Positions 5,816-10,735 of a stretch of DNA of 22,078 bases are shown piece after piece. A model generated the notes under the pieces. It saw only the letters and a list, made by a program, of their open reading frames with translations. It made no database searches and was not told the origin of the DNA. The stretch spans positions 1-22,078 of the IMG/VR virus record IMGVR_UViG_3300032288_001861. One strand, given 5' to 3'. This DNA comes from a virus. The translations under genes were made by a program, and so were the position numbers. Every line of letters starts with the position of its first letter. Within the stretch, counting starts at the first letter, position 1.

Positions 5816-5829
5816 TCACACACCGCCCC

Positions 5830-6024
5830 ATGCTCACCGCCACTCTCCTGGTGATCTGGAAGCTGTTCCTACCGCTGCTGCTTGTGGTCTCCGTGATCGA
5901 CTGGCTGACCGCCAGCGACAATCGCCGCGTCCGCATCCTGCGGCGCACTGGACTCACACAGCAACAGATCGCCACTCGTCTCAATCTCTCCGTCTATCGC
6001 GTTCGCAAAGCGCTTGCACAATGA
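5830..6024 (+). CDS. Single-pass membrane protein with C-terminal helix-turn-helix
   Basis: From ATG 5830 the 64 aa protein has one strongly hydrophobic helix near the N-terminus (LLVIWKLFLPLLLVVSVI). It is followed by a basic HTH, with RILRRTGLTQQQIATRLNLSV and a second helix YRVRKALAQ, as in sigma-70 region 4 or Trp-repressor-like folds. A membrane anchor plus a DNA-binding helix pair in so small a protein is uncommon. The HTH half resembles other mini HTH proteins of phages. There is no clear ribosome site, and the frame is open upstream to GTG 5755 and TTG 5698. It is the first gene of an 18-gene overlapping train; its stop overlaps the next start (ATGA). Confidence 0.68.
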   Translation: MLTATLLVIWKLFLPLLLVVSVIDWLTASDNRRVRILRRTGLTQQQIATRLNLSVYRVRKALAQ

Positions 6025-6152
6025 TCAACCACATCAACAACGCCATCTGCTGCCTGATCGCCGCGAGCGTGTTCGCCATGATCGGCGTCGAGTCCGGCGC
6101 GCATCACAGCCCCACCCACTCCGGCACGCAGCAGGTAGTGCGGCATGACTGA
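6021..6152 (+). CDS. Tiny membrane or secreted protein, unknown
   Basis: The 43 aa frame has one hydrophobic segment (AICCLIAASVFAMIGV) followed by a His/Ser/Thr-rich tail. It could be a single-pass membrane protein or a very short secreted peptide; no lipobox is convincing. The evidence that it is a gene is mainly positional. Its ATG overlaps the upstream stop by 4 bases and its stop overlaps the next start by 8 bases, exactly as in the rest of the gene train. Confidence 0.5.
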   Translation: MINHINNAICCLIAASVFAMIGVESGAHHSPTHSGTQQVVRHD

Positions 6153-6357
6153 CTTCCGTTTGTCTGTAGATCCAACAACGGATTCTGCCATCACCTTTCA
6201 CGAAAGCCCCTACTCAGCTGAAGTGATCCGCATCGATGCTCACGGATTTCACTACCGCGGCCAGTTCATCGAAGACGCGGGCGAGGCGCACCGCCTGTTG
6301 GTGGAATTCCTGCGCAAACACCAGCCCGACACCGACTGGAGGCACGCTGATGACTGA
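6145..6357 (+). CDS. Small phage protein, unknown
   Basis: The 70 aa protein starts at an ATGACTGA octamer. It contains the segment AEVIRIDAHGFHYRGQFIED followed by a helix AHRLLVEFLRKH. A short strand-rich part with a C-terminal helix resembles many uncharacterised phage early proteins. There is no signal peptide, membrane segment or catalytic motif. It overlaps both neighbours by 8 bases. Confidence 0.68.
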   Translation: MTDFRLSVDPTTDSAITFHESPYSAEVIRIDAHGFHYRGQFIEDAGEAHRLLVEFLRKHQPDTDWRHADD

Positions 6358-6526
6358 ACCACGCCGCTATTACTTCCGCATTCCAAGCGCCAATGTCTTT
6401 GAGTGCGTGACCGCCACCAGCCTCACGGAGGCAAAGCTCATCGCAGCTGATGACTGGCTCGAGTGGTGGTCAGAACTCGAATGGATCAACGTCGAAACCG
6501 TTACTGAAAGCATCAACTATGGCTGA
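6350..6526 (+). CDS. Small phage protein, unknown
   Basis: The 58 aa protein opens MTEPRRYYFRIPSANVFECV, has a central T.LTEAK.IAADDW helix and an acidic, Trp-rich end (DDWLEWWSELEWINVETV). The pattern of an aromatic strand, then a helix with a T/S-x-x-EAK motif, then an acidic strand is common in small phage proteins but carries no function I can name. The start is the second exact ATGACTGA junction of the train. Confidence 0.62.
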   Translation: MTEPRRYYFRIPSANVFECVTATSLTEAKLIAADDWLEWWSELEWINVETVTESINYG

Positions 6527-6755
6527 AATGAAAGGCGCACTCTTCCAGTGGCGCACTGATGCAGAACAGGTCGGCAACTATGGCGAAGGTGTCAGCCGAC
6601 CACGTCACAATGCCCGCGTGCGTGATTTCAAAGTCACCATCCGATTCCGGGATGCACGGCCAATCACGTGGTACACGCGCGCCGAATCAAAGCGCGCTGC
6701 TGAGAAGTACGCGCGCAACCGCTGGCCAAATGCCTACGCAGTGGAGGTCGAATGA
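6519..6755 (+). CDS. Small basic phage protein, unknown
   Basis: The 78 aa protein is basic, with a region VRDFKVTIRFRDARPITWYT followed by a helix RAESKRAAEKYARNRWP. The strand-turn-helix layout and abundance of Arg/Lys would suit nucleic-acid contact, but there is no recognised domain. The start ATGGCTGA is a variant of the octamer junction, overlapping the upstream stop by 8 bases. The stop overlaps the RlpA-like gene (ATGA). Confidence 0.65.
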   Translation: MAEMKGALFQWRTDAEQVGNYGEGVSRPRHNARVRDFKVTIRFRDARPITWYTRAESKRAAEKYARNRWPNAYAVEVE

Positions 6756-7075
6756 TCCGCGCTGCTTTGATCGCCGCGGCCCTGCTGCTGGCCAGCCCGG
6801 TGCAGTCGCGGCAGGTGACAGCAACCGTATATGCAACCGAGTTTCACGGCCGCACCACGTACTGCGGCGGCACCTACCAGCACTGGGGCATCAGCGCGGC
6901 GCATCCATGGCTGCCCTGCGGCACGCCGGTGCGAGTCAGCCACCGCGGCCGCACGCTGACGGTGCGCGTCACCGATCGGTGTGACTGCGGCTCGATCGAT
7001 CTCAGCGCCGGTGCTGCGCATCGCCTTGGTGTGCCGCTGGATGGCATCGCAACCGTTCACATTTCTCACCAATGA
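6752..7075 (+). CDS. Secreted RlpA-like double-psi beta-barrel protein
   Basis: The 107 aa protein has a clear signal peptide (residues 1-~19: MIRAALIAAALLLASPVQS). A compact double-psi beta-barrel of RlpA/expansin type follows. It begins at VTATVYATEFHGRTT, continues through TPVRVSHRGRTLTVRVTDRCDCG and closes with IDLSAGAAHRLGVPLDGIATV, where TDR and IDLS are the usual landmarks. Four cysteines (two around residues 38-56, two in DRCDCG) suggest disulfides in the periplasm. RlpA-like proteins bind or cleave peptidoglycan glycans. The SPOR domain of bacterial RlpA is absent. Its presence among early small genes, away from the lysis genes, suggests an envelope-modifying accessory role. Confidence 0.85.
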   Translation: MIRAALIAAALLLASPVQSRQVTATVYATEFHGRTTYCGGTYQHWGISAAHPWLPCGTPVRVSHRGRTLTVRVTDRCDCGSIDLSAGAAHRLGVPLDGIATVHISHQ

Positions 7076-7527
7076 CTGATTACAGAGCAACGCCCGAGCG
7101 ATGGCAGAACATTGAAAATGCCGTTGAGATAGCTAGCCGATCCATTCAATGGGTTGTCAGCGATGAAGCCGCCTGCCTCCTTGAACTCCGCGCCAGGGTC
7201 GAGGCACTGGAGGCCGCGCAGCAGCAGCCTGAGCCGATTGACGAGGAAGAAAACGATCGCCGGTTTCATGCGTGCATGGATCTGATCAAGAACGCCACGC
7301 CGGAGCAGATTGGTGCGGCGGCCGGGCTGCTCGAGCGCAGTTCGTTGGTGAAGCGAGTGGCCATTGCGATCAGCGGAATTGAAGACAGTTCGTGCTGGGA
7401 CGAGGAGGCCGTCAACTGGTCACCTGAAGCACGCGCCGCGATCCGCGAGGTGCTGGCCTACCTGTGCGAACACGAGCTGATCGGCAACTATGCCCGGCAG
7501 CAGCTTGAGCAGGAGGTGGGGGTTTGA
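7072..7527 (+). CDS. Phage protein with coiled-coil segment, unknown
   Basis: The 151 aa protein is mostly helical and acidic. Landmarks are an N-terminal MTDYRATPERW, a coiled-coil-like LELRARVEALEAAQQQ (about residues 37-52), a QIGAAAGLLERSSL segment, and a C-terminal helical pair ending ARQQLEQEVGV. Proteins with the MTDYRATPE start and an LRARVEALE coil are, from memory, frequent in cyanophage genomes, but no function is known to me. The ATGACTGA start overlaps the RlpA-like stop by 4 bases. The next gene starts as TTGA on its stop. Confidence 0.75.
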   Translation: MTDYRATPERWQNIENAVEIASRSIQWVVSDEAACLLELRARVEALEAAQQQPEPIDEEENDRRFHACMDLIKNATPEQIGAAAGLLERSSLVKRVAIAISGIEDSSCWDEEAVNWSPEARAAIREVLAYLCEHELIGNYARQQLEQEVGV

Positions 7528-7706
7528 CCGACTTCCACCCCGCACCATTCCAGGGCTTCTCCACCGAGCTGCGCGACCCGTGGCCTTGCATTAAGCGTTT
7601 GCGAATAGCACTGGTAGAGGCGCAGTATTACACACCAGGCTCAGAAAACACGACAGGTCTTGCCATTGACTCACTTCTTGAACTCTTGCCCAACGAAGAT
7701 GACTGA
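7524..7706 (+). CDS. Small phage protein, TTG start, unknown
   Basis: The 60 aa protein begins at TTG 7524, which overlaps the previous stop as TTGA. The context decides this unusual start: it encodes the (M)TD N-terminus shared by many neighbours, and no ATG is nearby in frame. It has a short helix (CIKRLRIALVEAQYY) and an acidic end. No domain is recognised. Confidence 0.6.
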   Translation: MTDFHPAPFQGFSTELRDPWPCIKRLRIALVEAQYYTPGSENTTGLAIDSLLELLPNEDD

Positions 7707-7881
7707 CTACAAGTTCGTTCCATTGAACACTCTTGAAGATCGCCTCGGCGACGCTCTTGGCCTTGCAATCAGCATGATCCGCAAGCCCGAGACCATTGAC
7801 AACAAGACCATGGCTCAGATCGAAGCACCATTCAAGGAGTGGTGCGATGCCCTTGTTGATGGGGGTCTGTTAAATGACTGA
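7699..7881 (+). CDS. Small phage protein, unknown
   Basis: The 60 aa protein starts at an ATGACTGA octamer that also contains the upstream stop. It is acidic and helical (EDRLGDALGLAISMIRKPE, then FKEWCDALVDGGLL). No family is recognised, and there is no membrane segment. Its base composition here (7600-7870) is somewhat richer in A/T than the rest of the train. Confidence 0.6.
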   Translation: MTDYKFVPLNTLEDRLGDALGLAISMIRKPETIDNKTMAQIEAPFKEWCDALVDGGLLND

Positions 7882-8122
7882 ACTTTCACCCGCTGCAAAT
7901 GCAATCCTGGATGCCGCCTACCGGCGCATGGATAACAACCCCCATAACGAGGTGGAGGCAACACTTGCTGCGGCCCTGCGAGCCGTTGCAGATCAGGTGG
8001 TGCCGACAGAAATGGATCTGCCTCCCATTGCGCCTGATCTTGGGCACTTTCGACAACACGAGCGACGGCTAACCCGCCAGCGTCTCCTTGCCATCGCCGA
8101 CGAGCTGGAGGCCGGCCAATGA
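7874..8122 (+). CDS. Small helical phage protein, unknown
   Basis: The 82 aa protein is Ala/Leu/Arg-rich. Its first helix is LSPAANAILDAAYRRM, a central region is TLAAALRAVADQVVP, and the final helix is RQRLLAIADELEAGQ. The wording ILDA......EVEATLAAALRA..D is typical of uncharacterised small cyanophage proteins. It starts at ATGACTGA with an 8-base overlap upstream and a 4-base overlap downstream. No catalytic motif is present. Confidence 0.66.
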   Translation: MTELSPAANAILDAAYRRMDNNPHNEVEATLAAALRAVADQVVPTEMDLPPIAPDLGHFRQHERRLTRQRLLAIADELEAGQ

Positions 8123-8316
8123 CCGACATGCGCGCGAGAATCAGCCAGCTGATCACCGACAGCGGGACCTACCGCCAGGGGCAGCAGGATGAGCGCCAGC
8201 GCATCCGCCAGCTGATTGACATCCGCATCGACCAGCTGTGCAGCACCGTTGGGATCCGCAACCGCCAGCAGCTCTGCGCTGAGCTGCTCCGCATCCGTCA
8301 ATACCTTGAACCATGA
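8119..8316 (+). CDS. Small basic coiled-coil-like phage protein, unknown
   Basis: The 65 aa protein is almost wholly helical and rich in Arg and Gln (TYRQGQQDERQRIRQLIDIR, then RNRQQLCAELLRIRQYL). Heptad-like spacing of Leu/Ile suggests a coiled coil or dimer. It overlaps both neighbours by four bases (ATGA). No function is known to me. Confidence 0.63.
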   Translation: MTDMRARISQLITDSGTYRQGQQDERQRIRQLIDIRIDQLCSTVGIRNRQQLCAELLRIRQYLEP

Positions 8317-8582
8317 ACGAAGCAGTCAAACTCGACCAGATGCGCGCCGACATGATGGAAGCGCTCTATGAACGCAGCGGCCGCACCTGCAGCACCTACA
8401 CCGGGCTGTGGGAGGAGTTCTGCCATGACCTGGCGGCCAACTTCCGCGACACGCCATACCCTGAGCTGCTTGCCCGCGTGGTGCGCGCTATGGATGCCAC
8501 TGAATCGGTGATGACGCAGAATCTGGCGCAGCAGGCGATCGAGATCTGCCGCCAGCAGTTGCTTGGTGATAAGTGGCGATGA
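8313..8582 (+). CDS. Small phage protein, unknown
   Basis: The 89 aa protein is helical. It has an N-terminal DQMRADMMEALYERSGR, a mid-region TGLWEEFCHDLAANFRDTPYP, and a C-terminal helix AQQAIEICRQQLLGDKW. It contains three Cys, but not in a zinc-binding pattern. It joins both neighbours by ATGA overlaps. I cannot assign a family. Confidence 0.66.
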   Translation: MNEAVKLDQMRADMMEALYERSGRTCSTYTGLWEEFCHDLAANFRDTPYPELLARVVRAMDATESVMTQNLAQQAIEICRQQLLGDKWR

Positions 8583-8764
8583 GCCGGCCGTTCAAGCGCG
8601 GTGAGGACAACGTTGCCGTGATCCTGAGCGAGGAGCTGGTGCGCGAGCTACGCCAGCTTCGTGCTGATGGGTTGAGCTATCAAAAACTTGCTGATCGCTA
8701 CGAGATCGACAAAAAACATGCATGGCGCATCTGTCAACGCATCGCATGGAGCTGGCTCGAATGA
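8579..8764 (+). CDS. Mini helix-turn-helix protein
   Basis: From ATG 8579 the 61 aa protein has a helix LSEELVRELRQLRADGLSYQ. A helix-turn-helix follows, KLADRYEIDKKHAWRICQ, matching the HTH part of resolvases and of HNH-associated or terminase small-subunit-like proteins. It consists of this DNA-binding part only. It likely acts as a small regulator or adaptor; the target is unknown. The ATGA overlap with the upstream stop supports this start over the longer frame from 8573. Confidence 0.7.
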   Translation: MSRPFKRGEDNVAVILSEELVRELRQLRADGLSYQKLADRYEIDKKHAWRICQRIAWSWLE

Positions 8765-8982
8765 CCGACCCAATCAACCCATCGCACTACCGCCGCGGCC
8801 CAGTCGAGGCGATCGACGTGATCGAGGCAGCCGTCACCGATGCGCCTCACATGGTGCCCGCATACCTGCAGGGCCAGGCGCTGAAATATCTGCTGCGCAT
8901 CTGGTGCAAGGGCAACGCGCTCGAGGATGCCCGTAAGTGCCAGTGGTATCTCGCCCGTCTTATCGCCAAACTGGAGGGATGA
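8761..8982 (+). CDS. DUF3310-like phage protein
   Basis: The 73 aa protein reads INPSHYRRGPVEAIDVIEAA, then AYLQGQALKYLLRIWCKGN, then EDARKCQWYLARLI. These are the conserved blocks of DUF3310 (P-SHY....EAIDVI, G.ALKYL.R...K...D..K...YL..L). The family is widespread in phages and sometimes fused to nucleotide-metabolism domains. Its reaction is not established, though a nucleotide-related role has been proposed from those fusions. The length equals a single complete domain. It is coupled by ATGA at both ends. Confidence 0.82.
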   Translation: MTDPINPSHYRRGPVEAIDVIEAAVTDAPHMVPAYLQGQALKYLLRIWCKGNALEDARKCQWYLARLIAKLEG

Positions 8983-9212
8983 TGACTCGCCTGCCCGGCT
9001 TGAATCTGATCGAGCGCCTTGCGCTGCGCATCCTCACGCGCAGTCGCAACACCGGATTGGTGGTCGTTAAGCCCTACGGCTATGGCTGCATCTTTGTGGC
9101 ATCAAACGCCGCAGACCCAGTGGCTGCCTATGTGACTGATGGGCCAGACGAGCCGCATTCCATGATCCTTGAACGCATCTATCACCAGCCTGCTGCTGGT
9201 GAACTGGAATGA
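8979..9212 (+). CDS. Small phage protein, unknown
   Basis: The 77 aa protein starts at the first of two tandem ATGs (8979 or 8982); 8979 makes the usual ATGA overlap. A helix IERLALRILTRSR is followed by beta strands (TGLVVVKPYGYGCIFVASN, AAYVTDG). No domain is recognised. The next gene overlaps its stop by four bases. Confidence 0.63.
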   Translation: MMTRLPGLNLIERLALRILTRSRNTGLVVVKPYGYGCIFVASNAADPVAAYVTDGPDEPHSMILERIYHQPAAGELE

Positions 9213-9550
9213 TCAGCCTGCACGGCGGCCGTTTACTGCTGCTGTGCAGCCGATCCGATAAGACATGGCACGCGCGCGTGGTGCTTGGCCCAAAGCCTGA
9301 GCATCAGATCGAGATGGATACCGGCACCGTGCAGCTGCAGGCCGCACTGATCAAAGCGCAACACATCTACCAAGCTGCGCGCGCCCGGTTGCGTCCTGCC
9401 GGTGAGCCGCTGATGTGTTGGGATTGCCAGCATTGGCAGATGCGCCATCAGCGCTGCGGGTTGGAGTTGCCAGAATCGAAGAGAAGCGGCGGCCGTTATG
9501 CGGCCAGGTGTGAGCTGTATGTTCGGCCCGGAAGTCATCAGCCGCACTGA
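9209..9550 (+). CDS. Phage protein with C-terminal four-cysteine zinc-finger-like segment
   Basis: The 113 aa protein has an N-terminal beta-rich half (LHGGRLLLLCSRSDKTWHARVVL) and a helix (LQAALIKAQHIYQAARARL). A cysteine cluster follows, MCWDCQHWQMRHQRCGLELP and later AARCELY, that is CxxC...C...C. The four Cys could bind zinc; the segment resembles the short Cys motif of several uncharacterised phage proteins that note GG-x-Y-A..C. The function is unknown. It overlaps the upstream gene by 4 bases and the next gene by 32. Confidence 0.63.
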   Translation: MISLHGGRLLLLCSRSDKTWHARVVLGPKPEHQIEMDTGTVQLQAALIKAQHIYQAARARLRPAGEPLMCWDCQHWQMRHQRCGLELPESKRSGGRYAARCELYVRPGSHQPH

Positions 9551-9689
9551 TCGAGATGGCGGCTACATCGAAACGCTCATACCCGTGCATGGTGAGGTGT
9601 ACTACCGCAGCTGCGTCGGTGGCACATGCCGCTACTCGAGCGACCTGTGGCAGGCCGAGCTCTACCTCGATCACCTGCTCGCTCACTGA
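9519..9689 (+). CDS. Small phage protein, unknown
   Basis: The 56 aa protein is beta-rich and acidic, with a possible Cys pair (SCVGGTC). ATG 9519 has AGGTG eight bases ahead and was preferred over ATG 9498, which would enlarge the overlap with the upstream gene to 53 bases. No family is recognised. The stop overlaps the next start by one base (TGATG). Confidence 0.55.
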   Translation: MFGPEVISRTDRDGGYIETLIPVHGEVYYRSCVGGTCRYSSDLWQAELYLDHLLAH

Positions 9690-9775
9690 TGCTGCGCGAC
9701 GTGCTGGTGCTGGTGATTGAGTATTGGGCGACGTGCCTGATCGCGCTGTGGGTGTGCAGCCGGATCCTGCCGTAG
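9689..9775 (+). CDS. 28-residue membrane peptide, possible gene
   Basis: This very short frame is MLRDVLVLVIEYWATCLIAL followed by WVCSRILP and a stop. It is hydrophobic throughout and would form one membrane helix. The start overlaps the preceding stop (TGATG), as in the rest of the train, and it is the last gene before the structured island. Single-helix micro-proteins are plausible in phages, but chance cannot be excluded at this length. Confidence 0.4.
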   Translation: MLRDVLVLVIEYWATCLIALWVCSRILP

Positions 9776-9793
9776 CGTGATCGTGTTCCCGCT

Positions 9794-9868
9794 CACCCAG
9801 TGCGAACCAATCGGACAGGGCGGTCACTGCGCTGCAGGACGATGCGGGTTCAAGTCCCGCCTGGGTGC
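9794..9868 (+). tRNA. tRNA-like element, non-canonical or degenerate
   Basis: A perfect 7-bp acceptor stem is formed by CACCCAG (9794-9800) and CTGGGTG (9861-9867). A perfect 5-bp T-stem GCGGG/CCCGC (9844-9848/9856-9860) encloses the consensus T-loop TTCAAGT. The D-loop-like AATCGGACA (9809-9817) also looks tRNA-like. However, no standard D-stem plus anticodon stem can be drawn at the same time. The best anticodon hairpin, GGGCG/CGCTG (9818-9822/9830-9834) with loop GTCACTG, has one mismatch and would read CAC (Val), but leaves a 9-base variable region and a 3-bp D-stem. It is either a decayed phage tRNA or a tRNA-like structure; no CCA is encoded. Confidence 0.5.
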
Positions 9869-9878
9869 TGAATAGGTT

Positions 9879-9928
9879 GGCCGGTGGCTGGTCCTCACGC
9901 GGTGCCAGCCTGGTGCCCGCAGCCGGCC
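9879..9928 (+). other. Nested stem structure after the tRNA-like element
   Basis: GGCCGG (9879-9884) pairs with CCGGCC (9923-9928). Inside it GGCTGG (9886-9891) pairs with CCAGCC (9905-9910). Both arms are perfect 6-bp stems, so the RNA could fold as a branched hairpin. GGTGCC is repeated at 9901-9906 and 9912-9917. It lies in the non-coding gap between converging operons and may be part of a structured transcript or a terminator-like region. Confidence 0.45.
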
Positions 9929-9939
9929 GCTACGGGATC

Positions 9940-9965
9940 GCCTAGATCCTCAGAGAGTTCTAGGC
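9940..9965. terminator. Stem-loop at the junction of converging operons, possible terminator
   Basis: GCCTAGA (9940-9946) and TCTAGGC (9959-9965) are perfect 7-base inverted repeats with a 12-base loop. They overlap the stop codon of the HNH gene. The position between converging transcripts suits a bidirectional terminator, but neither strand has a U-tract, so it is not a standard Rho-independent signal. Confidence 0.4.
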
Positions 9966-10277
9966 AGCCAAGTTAGCGCCATCCGCGATCCACCGCACGA
10001 TCGCCCACTCGCCCAGTGGTGACCAGAACGGCTGCGCGCGGTACCAGTCCACCCATGGCTTGTGCCCCTTGCTGGAATTGCATCCCAGACAACAGGCCAC
10101 CATGTTTTCGCGCACGGTCAGCCCGCCATGCACCTTGGGGATCACGTGATCAAGCGTTGGGCTGCGACCGAGATCAGCACCGCAGTAAGCGCATTGATAA
10201 CTCCATGCCAGCAGGATCTGATCACGCGCTGATCGCCGTGTGACCAGTCTCGTGCCATCAATGTGGTGTCGATCCAC
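9960..10277 (-). CDS. HNH endonuclease
   Basis: The 105 aa protein is a small zinc-supported HNH nuclease. CAYC (C29, C32) and CLGC (C63, C66) are the zinc knuckles. LDHVIPKVHGG holds the catalytic D43-H44, NMVACC gives N58, and NSSKG gives N67. The layout matches the phage McrA-like HNH family. Such proteins nick or cut DNA and in many phages assist packaging, though those lie beside terminase genes. Here the neighbours are small genes and dCTP deaminase, so a homing or host-DNA role is equally possible. The start is GTG 10277 with GAGG eight bases ahead, overlapping the upstream gene by 20 bases. Confidence 0.88.
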   Translation of the reverse strand: MDRHHIDGTRLVTRRSARDQILLAWSYQCAYCGADLGRSPTLDHVIPKVHGGLTVRENMVACCLGCNSSKGHKPWVDWYRAQPFWSPLGEWAIVRWIADGANLAA

Positions 10278-10491
10278 AGAGATCCTCAGGCACTGGCACG
10301 CAGTTCACTTCAATATCAATGATGTCTTCATCGGATCGGACATGCTCAGCGATTTGACTGTAGACATCACCAGATATGTCATCGGCTGGCGTGTCTGATC
10401 GGATGAAGATCTTGGCGGAAACCTCTAGGTAGTAACCGGGCATGGGCTGGCCGCCATTTGGCATACGGTAGCTGTCGCAACCGAGTCTCAC
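10258..10491 (-). CDS. Small acidic phage protein, unknown
   Basis: From GTG 10491 the frame gives 77 aa; in-frame ATGs at 10464 and 10443 are alternative starts and none has a clear ribosome site. The core YYLEVSAKIFIRSDTPADDI continues to DEDIIDIEVNCVPVPED, a beta-alpha-beta style acidic protein. No domain is recognised. Its 3' end overlaps the HNH gene by 20 bases, so the two probably share a transcript. Confidence 0.6.
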   Translation of the reverse strand: MRLGCDSYRMPNGGQPMPGYYLEVSAKIFIRSDTPADDISGDVYSQIAEHVRSDEDIIDIEVNCVPVPEDLCGSTPH

Positions 10492-10546
10492 GGGATTAAA
10501 GATTTGATCTGGGATTGCAGCGCATAATCCGCGCTACGGTCCCGCA
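10492..10546. promoter_or_regulatory. Short divergent intergenic region
   Basis: These 55 bases separate a minus-strand gene from the lone plus-strand gene at 10547. A -10-like CATAAT (10523-10528) lies 18 bases before ATG 10547, but no good -35 box is correctly spaced. Start sites are therefore only suggested. Confidence 0.3.
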
Positions 10547-10735
10547 ATGCAATACATCCTCCGAATCGGCCCGTGGCACGTCGGGCCGTTCTCCACTCAC
10601 CAAGGCGCGCAGCACTGGGCCGAGCGCCACGGCTGCGACGACTACACGATGATCCCGCTCGATGACCCGGATGAAGCGCCAGGTATCATCCATCGGCTGC
10701 GCATGGCGCCGCTTGCTACCCCTTGGAACCCGTGA
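10547..10735 (+). CDS. Lone plus-strand small protein, unknown
   Basis: The 62 aa protein reads QYILRIGPWHVGPFSTHQGAQ, then a helix HWAERHG, then an acidic DYTMIPLDDPDEAPG and a short basic end. The strand-helix-strand layout with G-P-F resembles small uncharacterised phage proteins in which a GPF turn precedes an A..WA helix. It is the only plus-strand gene among minus-strand genes from 9960 onward. Its last 20 bases overlap, tail to tail, the end of the dCTP deaminase gene. Confidence 0.62.
   Translation: MQYILRIGPWHVGPFSTHQGAQHWAERHGCDDYTMIPLDDPDEAPGIIHRLRMAPLATPWNP

Larger units (their letters stand above)
5543..5829 (+). other. Non-coding leader of the small-gene train
   Basis: I see no convincing gene in these 287 bases. 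The open plus-strand frames here read as low-complexity Arg/Pro/His sequence without family features. The stretch contains palindromes near 5564-5584 next to a TATGAT box, a hairpin at 5598-5616, and a double palindrome with a HIP1 octamer at 5794-5815. It is most simply the promoter and untranslated leader for the gene train starting at 5830. The frame of the 5830 gene is open upstream to GTG 5755 and TTG 5698, so part of it could be coding if one of those starts is used. Confidence 0.45.

Noticed and set aside
5293-5823. Minus-strand frame of 176 aa opposite the zinc-ribbon gene
   Set aside because: The zinc ribbon on the plus strand has clear CxxC knuckles; the opposite frame is Arg/Ser/Val-rich without features.
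5547-6152. Long plus-strand frame of 201 aa
   Set aside because: Most of it is low-complexity His/Arg/Pro sequence antiphase to the better-supported 5830-6024 gene; only the last 43 codons (from 6021) look like a gene.
9351-9827. Minus-strand frame of 158 aa
   Set aside because: It lies opposite three plus-strand genes of the overlapping train and crosses the tRNA-like element; its Ala/Thr/Ser/Pro-rich sequence shows no domain.
9794-9868. Functional tRNA-Val(CAC)
   Set aside because: The anticodon reading needs a mismatched stem, a 9-base variable region and a 3-bp D-stem; reported only as a tRNA-like element.
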